Assembly (NCBI GenBank): GCA_002270465.1
Contig: NQOF01000001.1
Coordinates: 1,180,501 to 1,244,500 of the forward strand
DNA: 64,000 nucleotides
DNA from: Blautia hominis
GTDB lineage: Bacteria > Bacillota > Clostridia > Lachnospirales > Lachnospiraceae
Direction of reading: 5' to 3'
Shown piece by piece: positions 9,060 through 16,809 of this stretch (the stretch's first letter is position 1; every line of letters begins with the position of its first letter). Position numbers and translations under genes: made by a program. Below the pieces are notes generated by a model, which saw nothing but the letters and a program-made list of their open reading frames with translations, had not been told where the DNA came from and searched no databases.

Positions 9060-9139
9060 ATATTGTTTTAGTGTCATATCAAGGATCATTCAATCGAAAG
9101 TATAGTATTTATGAGGATAATCAAAAATTAGATATAAAA

Positions 9140-9268
9140 TTTAATTTTAATCTTTTAAATCTTTTTTCTCTTTAATCTTTTTTCTTTTAAGTCTTATTTT
9201 CTTCTAAGTCTTTTTTTCTTCTAAGTCTTTTTTTCTTTAACATTTTTTTCTTTAACATCTTTTTCATC
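9140..9268. repeat. Pyrimidine-rich degenerate tandem repeat
   Basis: A one-sided C/T tract on the plus strand made of units such as TTTTTTTCTTCTAAGTC (17 bases), decaying into TTTCTTTAACAT units. It contains no gene. Replication slippage is the simplest origin. It sits between the low-GC gene and the large inverted-repeat element. Confidence 0.6.
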
Positions 9269-9289
9269 CACAACCGCATTAGAACGTCA

Positions 9290-9492
9290 GGCGGAACAGT
9301 GGATGGGAAGGCGGGGGACCGGTTGGTGTGGAGCGATGTTCGTGGAGCGCCCGGGAGATCCACCTGCCCCAGACACTTAGTGAAGAGCGCACTCGCGATG
9401 AACTTAGTGACTGGGAGCAGGTTAGCTCCGGGGCAGCGGAACGCTTCGCTCCACACCAACCGGTCCCCCGCCTTCCCATCCACTGTTCCGCC
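9290..9492. repeat. Element with perfect 47-bp terminal inverted repeats
   Basis: The arms 9290-9336 and 9446-9492 are exact reverse complements over 47 bases. The 109-base centre is itself imperfectly palindromic (for example CCAGACAC and GTGACTGG, and the duplicated CTTAGTGA). The whole 203-bp unit could fold into one long hairpin or cruciform. It lies 20 bases past the araA stop codon. Small reading frames over it are artefacts of the symmetry: both strands encode the same MDGKAGDRLVWS. It may be a miniature inverted-repeat element or a structured 3' region. No flanking target duplication was clear. Confidence 0.8.
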
Positions 9493-9512
9493 GTCCCCCC
9501 TTCTAACTCACC

Positions 9513-11009
9513 CTACCGAAAAAACACCCCCCCTAACTGCAAATCCCTCTTAAACTCCCGAATCCGAGTATCCCCATCAATATAAACCGCCTCAATTCCC
9601 ATAGCCGCAGCCCAGTCACCCATCTGTTCCGCCGTAATATCATAAGAAAACGCCGTATGATGCGCTCCTCCGGCCAGGATCCACGCTTCCGCACCGGTAG
9701 CCAGATCCGGCTTTGGTGTCCAGAACGCCGTAGCCACTGGCAGCTTAGGCATAGCCTTCTCCGTCTTCTTGCAGTCCACATCATTAATGATCAGACGGAA
9801 CCGATTCCCCAGATCAATCAAAGAAGCTGCTATGGCAGGACCTGTCTTAGCCGTAAACACAAGACGAGCCGGGTCCTCCCTGTCACCCATACTCAGAGGG
9901 TTCACCTTAATACTGATCGGACCATCCGAAATGGTAGGGCATACCTCCAGCATATGCGCCTGCAGGATCCCTTCCTTACCCGGAACCAGGTTATAAGTAT
10001 AATCCTCCATGAAAGAAGTACCCTTGGCGCCTTCCATCCCGGCTGTCATGATCTTCATCAGACGAACCATGGCAGCTGTCTTCCAGTCACCTTCCCCGCC
10101 GAATCCGTATCCTTTTTCCATCAATCTCTGGATTGCCAGTCCCGGAAGCTGTTTCAGTGAGCCTAAATCGCCAAAATGAGTGACAATGGCCTGATAATCC
10201 TTCTCCTCCAGGAACCTTTCAAATCCAATCTCAATCTGGGCCTGGACTGCCACATGACGTCTGAACTCCTCCGGGTCTCTTCCCTCCAGAAGGATCTCAT
10301 ATTTGTCATAATACTCTTCCACCAGCGCGTCTGTATCACCTTTTGACACAGCCTCCACTGCCTCTGCGATCTCATTCACCGGATAAGCGTCAATTTCCCA
10401 GCCGAATTTAATCTGGGCCTCTACCTTGTCCCCTTCTGTCACAGCTACGTTTCTCATGTTATCTGCAATTCTCATGACACGGATATGGCTGCTCTCCATA
10501 ATACCCACTGCTGTGCGCATCCAGGACGCAATCTTGCCCTGTACCTTTTTGTCACTCCAATGGCCGACCACCACTTTCCGCTCAATTTCCATGCGGGACA
10601 CAATATGGCCATACTCCCGGTCTCCGTGAGCAGACTGGTTTTCATTCATGAAATCCATATCAATGGTATCGTAAGGGATCTCCTGATTGAACTGTGTATG
10701 CAGATGCATCAGCGGTTTTCTGTACTCCTGCAGACCCAGGATCCAGGACTTAGCTGGTGAAAAGGTGTGCATCCATGTGATAACACCTGCGCATTCTTCA
10801 TCTGCATTTGCCTCATTGAATGTTTTTCTGATAATTTCATTTGTGATCAAAGTCGGTTTCAGGATCACTTCATAAGGAAGCATCCCCGATTTATTTAATT
10901 CCTCTACGATGATCCTGGAATGTTCAGCCACTTTTCTGAGACATTCATCCCCGTACAGATCCTGAGACCCTGTGGCAAACCAAAATTTGTAATTTCTTCC
11001 TGTTTTCAT
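9513..11009 (-). CDS. araA: L-arabinose isomerase
   Basis: A 498-residue cytoplasmic isomerase (L-arabinose to L-ribulose, EC 5.3.1.4), full family length. It opens with YKFWFATGSQDLYG and carries the metal-site segments GFGGEGDWK, FMEDYTYNL, LQAHMLEVCP and GGAHHTAFS. The ATG at 11009 is chosen because AGGAGG lies 9 bases upstream; a GTG three codons earlier is within that site. No araB, araD or arabinose transporter is adjacent, so the rest of the pathway must be elsewhere. The upstream region carries TTGTAC/GTACAA half-sites typical of AraR control. Confidence 0.96.
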   Translation of the reverse strand: MKTGRNYKFWFATGSQDLYGDECLRKVAEHSRIIVEELNKSGMLPYEVILKPTLITNEIIRKTFNEANADEECAGVITWMHTFSPAKSWILGLQEYRKPLMHLHTQFNQEIPYDTIDMDFMNENQSAHGDREYGHIVSRMEIERKVVVGHWSDKKVQGKIASWMRTAVGIMESSHIRVMRIADNMRNVAVTEGDKVEAQIKFGWEIDAYPVNEIAEAVEAVSKGDTDALVEEYYDKYEILLEGRDPEEFRRHVAVQAQIEIGFERFLEEKDYQAIVTHFGDLGSLKQLPGLAIQRLMEKGYGFGGEGDWKTAAMVRLMKIMTAGMEGAKGTSFMEDYTYNLVPGKEGILQAHMLEVCPTISDGPISIKVNPLSMGDREDPARLVFTAKTGPAIAASLIDLGNRFRLIINDVDCKKTEKAMPKLPVATAFWTPKPDLATGAEAWILAGGAHHTAFSYDITAEQMGDWAAAMGIEAVYIDGDTRIREFKRDLQLGGVFFR

Positions 11010-11072
11010 TAATATCACCCTCCTGTTAATGTCTTCACTTGTTATTCTTCAAATGTATGATATTTTTCTTTT

Positions 11073-11102
11073 ATCATAGAGCTTGTACGGTTATCTTTAC
11101 AA
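11073..11102 (-). promoter_or_regulatory. Promoter of araA
   Basis: On the minus strand, -35 TTGTAA (11097-11102) and -10 TATGAT (11073-11078) with an 18-base spacer. The spacer contains one GTACAAG half-site, so a bound regulator would block RNA polymerase. Confidence 0.5.
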
Positions 11103-11141
11103 GTTGTATTCACAGGAAGGGTACAAGTTTTTTAGTTGTAC
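11082..11141. promoter_or_regulatory. AraR-like operator cluster upstream of araA
   Basis: Three sites built from TTGTAC/GTACAA: CTTGTAC at 11082-11088, the palindrome TACAAGTTGTA at 11099-11109, and an inverted pair GTACAA / TTGTAC at 11121-11141 with 9 bases between. Bacillus AraR recognises a palindrome with the core TTGTACGTACAA (known). The match here is by half-site only. Confidence 0.5.
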
Positions 11142-11145
11142 GCCT

Positions 11146-12399
11146 TTACTTGAACCAGTTTCCCGGGGAGGAAAAACCGTGGGCAAAATCCCCCGGCTCC
11201 TCATTTACATCAATAAGGGAACTGACATAACATTTGATCCTGTTGCTTCCGCCCCCTGCATCTTTGAACAGACGGCTGATACGTTCCGCCACGCGGAAAC
11301 AGTTTTCCTGCGTAATGCCCGGAAGCATGACCAGAAACTGGCAGGAACTATACCGGGTATATAAGTCTCCCCGGCGCAGGGACAGTTTAATGGCAGTCTG
11401 AAATTTTTCCGCTGCCTTACTGATCTTCTCCTCATTTTCAATGGGAGTACCCGTGTTGTCTGTCAGTGTGCACAGCATGAGAAAAACCGACATCCCCGTT
11501 CGCTCTGTCATGCGCACAATGATCCTGTATGTATCAATAAAACTGGGCAGGGAACAGAAATAAGCCCCTTTCCCTTTTGTCTTTTCCTTTAATTCTCTGC
11601 GTATTTCCCACATATCAGAGGTAACGCCCCGGATCTGGCTGCTCATGGCATGAAAACGCTCCTGCATTTTATCCGATGGGGTCAGTCCAAACTCGTTATA
11701 ATACAGGGACGCCGTCTCCTCATAGACCTTCAGCGCCTCCTTATGCCGGTATAGGGCCAGCAGGCTGTCGATCCGCCAAAGCTGCCACTCCTCATAGGGA
11801 TAAATAGAAGCGGCCCGGGTACTGATATACAATATCTCCTCATATTCCCTCCGGTTTTTCAAAATAGAAAAAAGCTCCCGCAGGCAATTAAAATAAAAGT
11901 CCCTATACTTTACACCCGCGATCACTGCCCATGCCTCTGAGGTGACGGTGGATAAAAATTCCCCTTTATAGAGACTGCAGGCCTCCTTTAAAAGCTCCTC
12001 CTTCTTCTCACCGCTCGCGGTATGGGCCTCCTCGATCAATGCCTCCATCTGATGGACATCCACGACTGCCTTTATATGCTCATTCCACCTGCAGACGCCT
12101 CTCTGCACGGTGATGTAGGGATCATCAGGCATACCTGCTTTTTTGAGCTGTCTGCGGAGTCTGAAAATGGTGTTGTTGAGGCTGCTGTTTCCATTCTCCA
12201 CACCATTTTTGCCATAAAGATTATCAATCAGTTCTGTCTTGCCTATTCCATCCTTCAGGTGCAGCATAAGAAGCTGAAACAACTGGACAAATTTTGCCGG
12301 GCTGCTCCTGTCGAAAACAACGGCAGCCCCCTCATAAGAAATAGAAAAACCACCCAGCATCCGGACCCTCATAATTCCGGTATTTCTTTCTCTCTCCAT
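11146..12399 (-). CDS. BTAD-type transcriptional regulator with degenerate GGDEF-like C-terminus
   Basis: 417 residues. Residues ~10-105 form an OmpR/SARP-like winged helix (VRMLGGFSISYEG, NSSLNNTIFRLRRQLKKAG). Residues ~110-255 form a bacterial transcriptional activator domain of TPR helices. Residues ~285-395 resemble a nucleotide-cyclase fold, but the signature is RYSSCQF where an active cyclase has RYGGDEF, so it should be inactive and perhaps a ligand- or protein-binding relic. The ATG at 12399 has AGGAG upstream. It lies upstream of and in the same direction as araA, with a promoter between them; whether it controls araA is unknown. Confidence 0.75.
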   Translation of the reverse strand: MERERNTGIMRVRMLGGFSISYEGAAVVFDRSSPAKFVQLFQLLMLHLKDGIGKTELIDNLYGKNGVENGNSSLNNTIFRLRRQLKKAGMPDDPYITVQRGVCRWNEHIKAVVDVHQMEALIEEAHTASGEKKEELLKEACSLYKGEFLSTVTSEAWAVIAGVKYRDFYFNCLRELFSILKNRREYEEILYISTRAASIYPYEEWQLWRIDSLLALYRHKEALKVYEETASLYYNEFGLTPSDKMQERFHAMSSQIRGVTSDMWEIRRELKEKTKGKGAYFCSLPSFIDTYRIIVRMTERTGMSVFLMLCTLTDNTGTPIENEEKISKAAEKFQTAIKLSLRRGDLYTRYSSCQFLVMLPGITQENCFRVAERISRLFKDAGGGSNRIKCYVSSLIDVNEEPGDFAHGFSSPGNWFK

Positions 12400-12433
12400 C
12401 TTTTATATCTCCTGCAATCTGTGTGCCGTAAAA

Positions 12434-12466
12434 AAGGCCGCCCCTCATCCAGGACGGCCTCTCTTT
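12434..12466 (-). terminator. Terminator of the murB-rapZ-whiA-crh operon
   Basis: On the minus strand an AGGCCGTCC arm (12451-12460) pairs with GGGGCGGCCT (12435-12444), with G-U pairs, followed by a run of T. It lies about 40 bases after the crh stop codon. Confidence 0.8.
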
Positions 12467-12502
12467 TTCATATCTGCTCTTTTTTCCTTAAATGTTCCAT
12501 AT

Positions 12503-12757
12503 TTATTTGTTGCTCAAATATTCCTCGATACTTTTCATAGCTTCGACTTCGTCTTCGCCTTCAACTGATACAGTCACGCTCTCACCAGCGTCTAATCCCA
12601 AACTCATCATACCCATGATGCTCTTTGCATTTACCTTCTTTTCCTGACTCTCCAGATAGATATTGCTGGCATACTGGCTAGCTACCTGCACGAGTAATGC
12701 AATCGGTCTTGCTTCCAAGCCGTTTGAAATACCGATGGTAATTGGTTTACTGATCAT
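12503..12757 (-). CDS. crh: Crh-like HPr protein lacking the catalytic histidine
   Basis: An 84-residue HPr-fold protein. The regulatory phosphorylation site is kept (Ser46 in AKSIMG), but position 15, the histidine phosphorylated by enzyme I in HPr, is Glu in GLEARP. It therefore cannot carry phosphate in sugar PTS transport. It should instead act as a Ser46-phosphorylated cofactor of CcpA in carbon catabolite control, as Crh does in Bacillus, where position 15 is Gln. Placement after whiA in an operon with rapZ matches the Bacillus crh locus. It overlaps the whiA stop by 4 bases. The crh name rests on these two facts; a non-Crh HPr paralogue is the alternative. Confidence 0.85.
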   Translation of the reverse strand: MISKPITIGISNGLEARPIALLVQVASQYASNIYLESQEKKVNAKSIMGMMSLGLDAGESVTVSVEGEDEVEAMKSIEEYLSNK

Positions 12758-13713
12758 ATCTGTTCCTCCTTGTTCCCTCTGAGCTCCTCTGCTATGCTGC
12801 CGATCTTCCGCAGTCTGTGATTGACTCCTGATTTTCCCACTGGCGGTGTTAATAACATGCCAAGTTCCTTCAAAGAAGCCTGTGGATATTCCAGCCTTAT
12901 CTGTGCGATCTCTTCCAGATTATCCGGAAGCCGTTCCAACCCAATGGTGTCACGGATATAGGCTATATCCTCCATTTGTTTTACTGCAGCATTTACAGTC
13001 TTGTTAATATTCGCCGTTTCGCAGTTAACCTTACGGTTCACGCTGTTGCGCATTTCTTTCAGTATCCTGACATTCTCAAGATTCATCAAGGATACATTGG
13101 CCCCCATGAGGCCTAAAATTTCTACGATCTGTGCGCCTTCTTTTACATAAACAACTTCGTGCTTCTTGCGGCTTACAACTTTTGCATCCACTTCAAAGGA
13201 TTGCACCAGTTCCTGAAGCTGCTGAGCTTTTGACAATGTGGAACATACGATTTCAAAGTGATAAAACTTCTCTGGGTCACTGATGGATCCGGCACATAAA
13301 AATGCCCCCCGCAAAAATGCTCTCCTGCAGCAGCTCTTCTGGACAACCAGAGGGTTCACAAGAGCGGCACAGGGCATTGGCTGCCTGTCTGCTGTCAGAT
13401 ACTTTGCTGCCTGCAAAATTCTCACGGTATCTTCCTGACCTCGTACTTCAATCACAAATCTGTTGTTTCTTTTTATTAAACGTTTATCTATAGAAATTTC
13501 TCTATCTATTTTAAATGTTTTTTGCAATAAAGTAAAGCACTTTCTTATAACACTTTCATTTTCTGTAGAAAAACAGAGAAACGCATCGCCTCTCTCTGTC
13601 CTCTGTATCTCACCGCAAAAGCTGAAAATGGCCGAAAGCTCTGCTATCTGGCAATGCCGCGCAGGGCTGACCAAGCGCTCCAGCTCACGTTTTACGCTTC
13701 CGGAGAATGACAT
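12754..13713 (-). CDS. whiA: DNA-binding protein WhiA
   Basis: 319 residues, the usual length. It begins MSFSGSVKREL and has the N-terminal LAGLIDADG-like domain (RRAFLRGAFLCAGSI near 135) and the C-terminal HTH (LPDNLEEIAQIRLEYPQASL, then ELGMLLTPPVGKSGVNHR). In Firmicutes WhiA affects cell division and chromosome segregation; in actinomycetes it controls sporulation. It overlaps rapZ by 22 bases and crh by 4, so the three are a tight operon. The yvcK gene often found between rapZ and whiA is absent. Confidence 0.95.
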   Translation of the reverse strand: MSFSGSVKRELERLVSPARHCQIAELSAIFSFCGEIQRTERGDAFLCFSTENESVIRKCFTLLQKTFKIDREISIDKRLIKRNNRFVIEVRGQEDTVRILQAAKYLTADRQPMPCAALVNPLVVQKSCCRRAFLRGAFLCAGSISDPEKFYHFEIVCSTLSKAQQLQELVQSFEVDAKVVSRKKHEVVYVKEGAQIVEILGLMGANVSLMNLENVRILKEMRNSVNRKVNCETANINKTVNAAVKQMEDIAYIRDTIGLERLPDNLEEIAQIRLEYPQASLKELGMLLTPPVGKSGVNHRLRKIGSIAEELRGNKEEQI

Positions 13714-14582
13714 TTCTTCGCATCCTTTTCTATATCTCTATGTTCGATCCGTATTCCGTATTCTTCTGACTTTTTAAGCCGTCTGTAAAGCTCATTGGCC
13801 AGAGTCACACTGCGGTGCTTACCACCGGTACATCCAATGGAGATCACAAGCTGAGATTTCCCTTCGGATATGTAATTGGGGATCAAAAAACGCAGCATAT
13901 CCTCCAGTTTATCAGAAAACTCCTGTGCCAGTTCAAATCCCATCACATAGTCACTGACCGGCTTGTCGTTGCCGCTCAGAAAACGCATTCCTTCTATATA
14001 ATAGGGGTTCGGCAGAAACCTCACATCAAACACCAAGTCAGAGTCCCCGGGGATCCCGTACTTAAAGCCAAAGGACAGGACTGTGATCATCAGGTTTCTG
14101 AATTTCTGGTTCTCCACAAAGATCTTCTCCAGCTCTTCCTTCAGCTCCCTGGTAAGGAGCTGGCTGGTATCCAGAATGTAATCTGCAAATTCCCGCAGAA
14201 ATGCCAGCCTGGACCGCTCCAGCTTGATCCCTTCATCCACCCTGCCGTTGCCGGAAAGCGGATGGGAACGCCGCGTCTCTTTGTATCGTTTTACAAGAGT
14301 CTTGTCGTCCGCATCTAAAAAAAGGATTTCAGGCTGGAACCCCGGCAGCCGCAGCCGCTCCAAAACGTGTTCCAATTCCGATAAAGCTTTGCCGCTCCTG
14401 ATATCCACACCCACGGCTACACGCTCGATCTCTCCTGAACTTCCGTCCTTTACAAGCTGCGCAAACTTTTCTATTAAGAGTATAGGCAGATTATCCACGC
14501 AAAAATATTCCATGTCTTCCAGCATCTTCAAGGCCGTACTCTTACCGGCACCTGACATTCCCGTCACAATTACAAAACGCAT
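13692..14582 (-). CDS. rapZ: RapZ/YvcJ family nucleotide-binding protein
   Basis: A 296-residue P-loop protein with Walker A GMSGAGKST at residues 8-16, a Walker B-like segment (PEILFLDAD), and the conserved C-terminal GCTGGKHRSV. The family hydrolyses GTP/ATP. In E. coli RapZ guides small-RNA decay for glmS, and in Bacillus YvcJ affects competence. The exact role in this organism is unknown. It lies between murB and whiA in the conserved cluster. Confidence 0.95.
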   Translation of the reverse strand: MRFVIVTGMSGAGKSTALKMLEDMEYFCVDNLPILLIEKFAQLVKDGSSGEIERVAVGVDIRSGKALSELEHVLERLRLPGFQPEILFLDADDKTLVKRYKETRRSHPLSGNGRVDEGIKLERSRLAFLREFADYILDTSQLLTRELKEELEKIFVENQKFRNLMITVLSFGFKYGIPGDSDLVFDVRFLPNPYYIEGMRFLSGNDKPVSDYVMGFELAQEFSDKLEDMLRFLIPNYISEGKSQLVISIGCTGGKHRSVTLANELYRRLKKSEEYGIRIEHRDIEKDAKKCHSPEA

Positions 14583-14606
14583 ATAAGATCCTCTCTGGTA
14601 ACCACT

Positions 14607-15518
14607 TTAAAACTCGCCCAGGAACTTCACTTCCGGCTCCAGGGTAACGCCGAACTTCTCCCGGACTCTCCTTTGTACTTCCTCTATCAGGTTCTTCACA
14701 TCCTCGGCTGTGGCATCTCCGGTATTGACAACAAATCCGCAGTGCTTCTCAGAAATCTGTGCCCCGCCCACCTGAAAACCGCGAAGGCCTGTATCCATGA
14801 TCAGTTTACCTGCAAAATACCCCTCGGGCCGCTTGAAGGTGCTCCCTGCACTTGGCATATCCAGCGGCTGTTTGCTGGTACGGCGCTCTTTGAAGTCATC
14901 CATCTGTTCCTTAATGTGGGTTGCCTCGCCTTTATTCAGCCTGAGCACTGCTTCCAGTACAATATATCCTTTTTCCTTTACGATACTTGTCCGGTACCCC
15001 AGATTCAGTTCTTCTCTCTTCAGGCATATCACACTGCCCTCTGCATCCATGACTGTGACTTCCTCCAGGACATCCTTCATCTCTCCGCCGTAAGCACCTG
15101 CATTCATAACAACAGCGCCTCCCAGGGTCCCCGGAATACCGCTTGCAAATGCAAACCCGGCCAGACTGTGGTCCAGAGCCACCGCTGCGATCTTGGAGAG
15201 GAGTGCCCCCGCCTTAGCCCGTATGACCTGCCCGCTGACTTCAATATCACTCATATTCTTCCAGAGCTGAATGACAACGCCCTTATACCCCTTGTCGCTC
15301 ACAAGGAGATTGCTCCCATTTCCTAAAATGAAAAACGGCAGATCCTCCCTTTTACAGATATGTAAAATCTTCCGCAGTTCATCCACGCTGTGAGGACGAA
15401 GGTAATATTCCGCCGGTCCTCCAATACGAAATGTTGTATGTTTTTTCATTGGTTCATAGACATTGACATTGTCACTGCCCAGACACTGACAAAACTCATT
15501 TTCTATTTTTTTATTCAC
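14607..15518 (-). CDS. murB: UDP-N-acetylenolpyruvoylglucosamine reductase
   Basis: A 303-residue FAD enzyme (EC 1.3.1.98) making UDP-MurNAc for peptidoglycan. The FAD-binding half has TTFRIGGPAEYYLRP, LGNGSNLLVSD and GIPGTLGGAVVMNAGAYGGE. The C-terminal part has LGYRTSIVKEKGYIVL, SAGSTFKRPEGYFAG and the catalytic Glu region LEPEVKFLG. The GTG at 15518 gives the standard length and has AGAGGT upstream; the frame continues 17 codons further, but that segment is not conserved. It is the first gene of the murB-rapZ-whiA-crh operon (24 bases to rapZ). Confidence 0.95.
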   Translation of the reverse strand: MNKKIENEFCQCLGSDNVNVYEPMKKHTTFRIGGPAEYYLRPHSVDELRKILHICKREDLPFFILGNGSNLLVSDKGYKGVVIQLWKNMSDIEVSGQVIRAKAGALLSKIAAVALDHSLAGFAFASGIPGTLGGAVVMNAGAYGGEMKDVLEEVTVMDAEGSVICLKREELNLGYRTSIVKEKGYIVLEAVLRLNKGEATHIKEQMDDFKERRTSKQPLDMPSAGSTFKRPEGYFAGKLIMDTGLRGFQVGGAQISEKHCGFVVNTGDATAEDVKNLIEEVQRRVREKFGVTLEPEVKFLGEF

Positions 15519-15590
15519 TCTCTTACCTCTTGCTCTGATAATATTATATAAATCCAAATGACACAGCAAAAACAGTTTCAGACAGAAATT

Positions 15591-16358
15591 TTATTTTCTG
15601 TCTGTCTTCTGTCGCATCCCAATTAAATCTTTTATCACCTCTCCGGCGATCATCAGTCCGGCAACTCCCGGAACAAAGGATATACTGGAGGGCACCGGCC
15701 TTCCCGTGGACGGCCTGGTCTCCTGTGTCTGTACCTTTTCCTCTTTTAGGCCCATCCGGCGTTTTTTTTCTTTCGGCGCAAGCTCTGTGGAAAAAAGCAC
15801 CTTAACCTTCTTTATCTTTCTTTTTTTCAATTCTGTCCGCATGACCTTTGCCAGGGGACATACACTGGTCTTCGCAATATCCGCGATCTGAAAACAGGAC
15901 GGATCCAGCTTGTTTCCAGTCCCCATACAGGATATGACCGGCTTATTGCAGGCCTTTGCCCTCTCTATGAGAAGGATCTTAGCAGAGACCGTGTCCACTG
16001 CGTCAACAATATAATCATAACTGGAAAAATCAAATAAACTGACTGTCTCAGCAGAAAAAAAAGTCTCATAGGTATGAACCACTGCGTCCTCATTGATATC
16101 AGCAATGCGCTCTTTCGCTACCTGTACTTTTTTTCTTCCGATCGTAGAACGAAGCGCTACCAGCTGTCTGTTCAGGTTTGTTACTGCAACTTCATCGTGG
16201 TCCACCAAGATCAGGTTCCCCACACCGGCTCTTGCCAGTGCCTCCACCACATAGGACCCCACACCGCCCAGGCCAAACACTGCGACCTTGGAATCGGCAA
16301 GGATCTCCAGTCCCTCTTTTCCTATTAATCCTTCTGAACGGGAAAATGCATGCAGCAT
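15591..16358 (-). CDS. tcdA: tRNA threonylcarbamoyladenosine dehydratase
   Basis: A 255-residue ThiF/E1-like enzyme that cyclises t6A37 to ct6A in tRNA, using ATP. It has the nucleotide loop FGLGGVGSYV (residues 28-37), the adenylation residues in LVDHDEVAVTNLNRQL, and YIVDAVDTVSAK followed by CMGTGNKLDPS. The mid-region (KKRRMGLKEEKVQ) is a charged insertion typical of the family. It is monocistronic and divides the murB cluster from the tandem repeat array upstream. CsdL-type naming is equivalent. Confidence 0.9.
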   Translation of the reverse strand: MLHAFSRSEGLIGKEGLEILADSKVAVFGLGGVGSYVVEALARAGVGNLILVDHDEVAVTNLNRQLVALRSTIGRKKVQVAKERIADINEDAVVHTYETFFSAETVSLFDFSSYDYIVDAVDTVSAKILLIERAKACNKPVISCMGTGNKLDPSCFQIADIAKTSVCPLAKVMRTELKKRKIKKVKVLFSTELAPKEKKRRMGLKEEKVQTQETRPSTGRPVPSSISFVPGVAGLMIAGEVIKDLIGMRQKTDRK

Positions 16359-16392
16359 ACTTGCGGTTCCTCCTAAGTAAAAACTATTTTAA

Positions 16393-16768
16393 TCGAATAA
16401 CGGCTCGCTTCCCGGGCTCGCCGCTTCTTTCATGTACCGCCTTGACCTAGGTCAAGCCGTATCGAATAACGGCTCGCTTCGCGGGCTCGCCGCTTCTTTA
16501 ATGTACCGCCTTGACCTAGGTCAAGCCGTATCGAATAACGGCTCGCTTCGCGGGCTCGCCGCTTCTTTAATGTACCGCCTTGACCTAGGTCAAGCCGTAT
16601 CGAATAACGGCTCGCTTCGCGGGCTCGCCGCTTCTTTAATGTACCGCCTTGACCTAGGTCAAGCCGTATCGAATAACGGCTCGCTTCGCGGGCTCGCCGC
16701 TTCTTTAATGTACCGCCTTGACCTAGGTCAAGCCGTATCGAATAACGGCTCGCTTCGCGGGCTCGCCG
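16393..16768. repeat. 69-bp tandem repeat array, five full copies plus a partial sixth
   Basis: Copies at 16393-16461, 16462-16530, 16531-16599, 16600-16668 and 16669-16737, then 31 bases of a sixth. Copies 2-5 appear identical; copy 1 differs at two positions (CCC for CGC, CATG for AATG). Each unit contains the 14-bp perfect palindrome TTGACCTAGGTCAA and a second dyad around CGGC...GCCG. The sixth copy ends in a GAATAACGGC / GCCGTTATTC pair, so it closes as a hairpin. The array fills the space between spoVAE and tcdA. The unit length is divisible by three, which creates a false long reading frame. Confidence 0.95.
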
Positions 16769-16809
16769 TTATTCTTCATTATACTATTAAATCCCTTAAT
16801 TGTATAGAA

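Noticed and set aside
9290-9492. A retron or group II intron RNA
   Set aside because: No reverse transcriptase gene is in the window, and the arms are far longer than the short terminal pairings of those RNAs.
9187-9585. Several short frames on both strands over the inverted-repeat element
   Set aside because: The same peptide appears on both strands because of the 47-bp inverted repeat. None has a ribosome site or sensible composition.
16393-16768. A CRISPR array
   Set aside because: The 69-bp units abut directly with no variable spacers, and no cas gene is present.
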